From: Clostridia bacterium
GTDB taxonomy: Bacteria > Bacillota > Clostridia > Christensenellales > Aristaeellaceae
Length of the DNA: 64,000 bases
Assembly: GCA_017469265.1 (NCBI GenBank)
Contig: JAFUGS010000008.1
Coordinates: forward strand, 29,788-93,787
Reading direction: 5' to 3'
The position numbers were made by a program, and so were the translations under genes. The notes under the pieces are model-generated. The model had not been told where the DNA came from, did no database searches, and saw nothing but the letters and a program-made list of their open reading frames with translations. Shown here in pieces: positions 62,069 through 64,000 of the stretch (positions are counted from its first letter, which is position 1; each line of letters opens with the position of its first letter).

Positions 62069-62881
62069 ATGATCAGAACCATCGGCATGATTGGTACCGG
62101 CAATATGGGTTCCGCGATCCTGCGCGGCATTGTGGAAGCGGATTATGTAAAGGCCGCTCAGCTGACGGTCTTTGATGTAAGCCGCAGAAAACTGAAGGAG
62201 ATTGAAGAAGATATCCCCGGCTTAAAGGTGGCCCGCGACTGTCTGGATGTGGCGGAATCCGCTGATCTGATCATCCTCGCGGTCAAGCCTCTCTATGTGC
62301 AGGAGGTTCTGGACGAGATTCACCCAGCCCTGCAGGGAAAAGCGATTCTCAGCATTGCGGCTGGTTGGACCGTTTCCATGCTGTCCACTGCCCTTCGAAA
62401 CACAGGCGCAACCTGGATGCGTGTCATGCCGAATACACCGGCGCTTGTGGGAGAAGGGATGACCGCCCTCTGTGATGACACGACCTTCTCACAGGAAGAT
62501 TTTGATTTCGCCAAGGGTATTTTTGACGCTGTCGGAAAAACCCGGGTTCTGCCCGAACGGCTTTTTGATGGGGTAACCGCAATCAGCGGCAGCAGTCCAG
62601 CCTATGTGTATATGATGATCGAAGCCATGGCCGACGCGGGTGTGCGGGAAGGGCTTCCACGCACCTATGCCTATGAAATGGCAGCGCAGAGTGTTCTGGG
62701 CAGCGCGCTGATGGTGCTATCCTCCGGGACGCATCCTGCCGCGCTGAAGGATGCCGTCTGTTCTCCCGGCGGGACAACCATCGAAGCGGTCGCCGCCTTG
62801 GAAAAAGCAGGATTCCGATCCGCGATCATGGATGCGATGAAAGCCTGTGCTGATAAGAGCAGGGAAATGTCCAGGCGTTAA
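62069..62881 (+). CDS. proC: Pyrroline-5-carboxylate reductase
   Basis: 270 residues. ProC makes proline from pyrroline-5-carboxylate. N-terminal Rossmann IGMIGTGNMGSAILRGI, MPNTPALVGEGMTA, and the C-terminal signature SPAYVYMMIEAMADAGVREGLPR with SPGGTTIEAV. The start follows GGGAGGG. It may belong to the hslVU transcript (58-base gap). Confidence 0.96.
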   Translation: MIRTIGMIGTGNMGSAILRGIVEADYVKAAQLTVFDVSRRKLKEIEEDIPGLKVARDCLDVAESADLIILAVKPLYVQEVLDEIHPALQGKAILSIAAGWTVSMLSTALRNTGATWMRVMPNTPALVGEGMTALCDDTTFSQEDFDFAKGIFDAVGKTRVLPERLFDGVTAISGSSPAYVYMMIEAMADAGVREGLPRTYAYEMAAQSVLGSALMVLSSGTHPAALKDAVCSPGGTTIEAVAALEKAGFRSAIMDAMKACADKSREMSRR

Positions 62882-62959
62882 GACGGATAGACAATATGTC
62901 TTTGCTTTCGCTGATGTAAAAGACGGAACAGGATTGATGAGAGCAGGGAAGAGCGATCA

Positions 62960-63445
62960 ATGGAAGAAGCAAGAAAAACAGTAAACATTTATACCGACGG
63001 CGCCTGCAGCGGCAATCCCGGCCCCGGAGGCTGGGCCGCTATTCTTGAATTTGGGCCGCATCAGCGGGAAATGAGCGGTTTTGTGGCCGGGACCACCAAC
63101 AATCGAATGGAGCTGTTTGCGGCGATCAGCGGCCTTGGCGCGCTGAAGGAACCCTGTAATGTAAATCTGTATTCGGACAGTGCCTATCTGGTAAATGCTT
63201 TCAATGATCACTGGCTGGATGGATGGAAAAAAAAGGGGTGGAAAAACAGCGCAGGCGCGCAGGTGGAAAATCAGGATCTTTGGTTTATTCTTCTCGCGCA
63301 GACCAGAAAACACAATGTAAGTTTTTTTAAAGTCAAAGGACACGCGGATCATCCTCAGAATAATCGCTGTGATGAACTCGCGCGGGCGGCCATAGAGGAA
63401 TACCGTCGTTTAAATGAAGGTACGAATCAGGCTGACACCAAATAA
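62960..63445 (+). CDS. rnhA: Ribonuclease HI
   Basis: 161 residues. It degrades the RNA strand of RNA-DNA hybrids. Catalytic Asp in VNIYTDGACSGNPGPGGW, Glu in NNRMELFAAI, Asp in YSDSAYLVNA, and a fourth Asp in GHADHPQNNRCDELAR. This is the compact bacterial type. An inverted repeat AGACA-ATA-TGTCT (62888-62900) precedes it, with no clear role. Confidence 0.96.
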   Translation: MEEARKTVNIYTDGACSGNPGPGGWAAILEFGPHQREMSGFVAGTTNNRMELFAAISGLGALKEPCNVNLYSDSAYLVNAFNDHWLDGWKKKGWKNSAGAQVENQDLWFILLAQTRKHNVSFFKVKGHADHPQNNRCDELARAAIEEYRRLNEGTNQADTK

Positions 63446-63485
63446 CAGCACAATTCGGCAGCGAGCAGACCGTTGTATACAAAAA

Positions 63486-63517
63486 ACGGGCATCAAATGG
63501 ATGATGCCCGTTTTTTT
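63486..63517. terminator. Bidirectional terminator after rnhA
   Basis: Arms ACGGGCATCA (63486-63495) and TGATGCCCGT (63502-63511), followed by T run; A run upstream serves the convergent small gene. Confidence 0.93.
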
Positions 63518-63533
63518 GTTTTATCCGGTAATA

Positions 63534-63776
63534 TTACTTACCGAAAATTCCCTTAATTTTATCCAGCAAACCGGCGCCTTCCTTCAGGACATCACCGGCG
63601 TTTTCACCCAGTGCCTTGGTCACGCCGCTGACGATTTCCTTAATCTGATCTGCATTCACTTCAAAACCGGTGAGTTCTTTGATGGCCGCAGCGGGGTCGG
63701 AGGTAAACTGCTTGATCAGGTCAGAATTGCCGGTAATTTTGGAAACGATGTCAGAGATCATTTTCTGAATATCCAT
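63534..63776 (-). CDS. Small uncharacterised helical protein (80 residues)
   Basis: 80 residues from ATG at 63776, with AAAGGAG 8 bases upstream; the upstream in-frame start at 63830 has no ribosome-binding site and overlaps the -10. The sequence begins MDIQKMISDIVSKITG, has FTSDPAAAIKELTGFEVNADQIKEIV in the middle and ends with the amphipathic LLDKIKGIFGK. It has no signal peptide, Cys or membrane segment. Similar short proteins occur in Clostridia, but I do not know a function. It is a stand-alone unit with a strong promoter and terminator. Confidence 0.75.
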   Translation of the reverse strand: MDIQKMISDIVSKITGNSDLIKQFTSDPAAAIKELTGFEVNADQIKEIVSGVTKALGENAGDVLKEGAGLLDKIKGIFGK

Positions 63777-63809
63777 GGATAAGACTCCTTTCTGTATTGG
63801 GATAAAGGG

Positions 63810-63838
63810 ATTATAATCCGTTAAACACATCTTTTCAA
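63810..63838 (-). promoter_or_regulatory. Promoter of the 80-residue protein gene
   Basis: On the minus strand TTGAAA (63833-63838), 17-base spacer and TATAAT (63810-63815). Confidence 0.88.
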
Positions 63839-63922
63839 GCTAGAAGGCTGAGAAAAAACGGATCAATGCAAAAGTTTGTGGGTTGATACAGTAGAGAGTA
63901 CATTGTAGGGCTGGACAAAAAA

Positions 63923-63999
63923 GGAATCTCGCTCATAATTAGAATGCATCTTGGCGGATGTACAATCCAATCGTGAGGAGAGATTCCATATGCATTCTA
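63923..63999 (+). repeat. Two crossed inverted repeats at the right-edge gene start
   Basis: GGAATCTC (63923-63930) pairs with GAGATTCC (63980-63987), and TAGAATGCAT (63940-63949) pairs with ATGCATTCTA (63990-63999). The pairs interlock, A-B-A'-B', a pseudoknot order. The 3' arms cover the ribosome-binding region and the start codon of the gene at 63990. Confidence 0.7.
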
Positions 64000-64000
64000 C
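63990..64000 (+). CDS. Start of an unidentified gene, cut by the window edge
   Basis: ATG at 63990, 9 bases after GAGGAG, gives M-H-S before the edge. Too little is visible to identify it. The repeats around the start resemble the terminal region of an insertion sequence, but this cannot be settled here. Confidence 0.4.

Noticed and set aside
63534-63776. Leader peptide of a modified-peptide (NHLP/Nif11-like) cluster
   Set aside because: Resemblance limited to a DP-AAA-I pattern; no Gly-Gly-type cleavage site and no modification or export genes nearby.
1-64000. tRNA or rRNA genes
   Set aside because: Intergenic spaces were scanned by eye for clover-leaf and GTTC-type T-loop patterns; none found.

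Overview
This 64 kb window is chromosomal DNA of a Gram-positive, low-to-mid GC Firmicute of the class Clostridia, most likely an uncultured gut or rumen anaerobe. The evidence is the gene order nusB-folD-xseA-xseB-ispA behind an Asp23/AmaP/DUF2273 cluster, the order rplS-rbgA-rnhB-yraN-dprA-topA-trmFO-hslVU, HPr kinase, a ThiI without a rhodanese domain, and sodium-pump decarboxylase genes together with ATP-dependent PEP carboxykinase. Coding density is high and I saw no tRNA, rRNA, CRISPR array or prophage. Promoters are of the sigma-A type and easy to read; nearly all have a 17-base spacer.

Layout. 1-7.6 kb is on the minus strand: rplJ-rplL with its own promoter and an L10-type leader, then xpaC-like/telA, then a coaE-lytic transglycosylase fusion, an orphan family 5 solute-binding protein, prmA and rsmE (cut by the window edge). 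7.8-20.5 kb is on the plus strand: a secreted SH3/peptidoglycan-binding protein, hisS-aspS, the Asp23/AmaP envelope-stress cluster, nusB, a TsaD/Kae1-like paralogue, folD, xseAB, ispA, a small membrane protein and thiI. 20.6-28 kb holds central metabolism: pgk-tpiA, a four-gene biotin-dependent Na+-pumping decarboxylase and pckA. argF (minus) and a LexA-like XRE/S24 repressor (plus) diverge at 29.1 kb.

30.2-33.9 kb holds the most unusual set: a short Hsp70, a DUF5685-like protein, a J-domain protein with a Cys-rich tail and a zinc-ribbon membrane protein, followed by an M18 aminopeptidase. I regard it as a dedicated, poorly described chaperone system. 35.4-42.3 kb (minus) has a sugar-kinase/HAD/HPr kinase/ROK glucokinase operon and uppP-dacA. 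42.4-63.4 kb (plus) has ychF, an ATP-grasp gene, rplS, DUF2461 and a long co-directional run from a phosphohexomutase to rnhA. That run contains a 1436-residue protein joining two GT-C glycosyltransferase modules with two carbohydrate-binding-type modules. The right edge has a single-gene unit for an 80-residue protein and the first codons of a further gene whose ribosome-binding site and start codon lie inside crossed inverted repeats.

Most genes are housekeeping. The points of novelty are two gene fusions (CoaE-SLT and the double GT-C enzyme), the mini-Hsp70 cassette, the predicted self-cleaving repressor with an operator-like repeat between its -35 and -10, and several overlaps of regulatory signals (a terminator spanning a transcription start, and the start-site repeats at the right edge).
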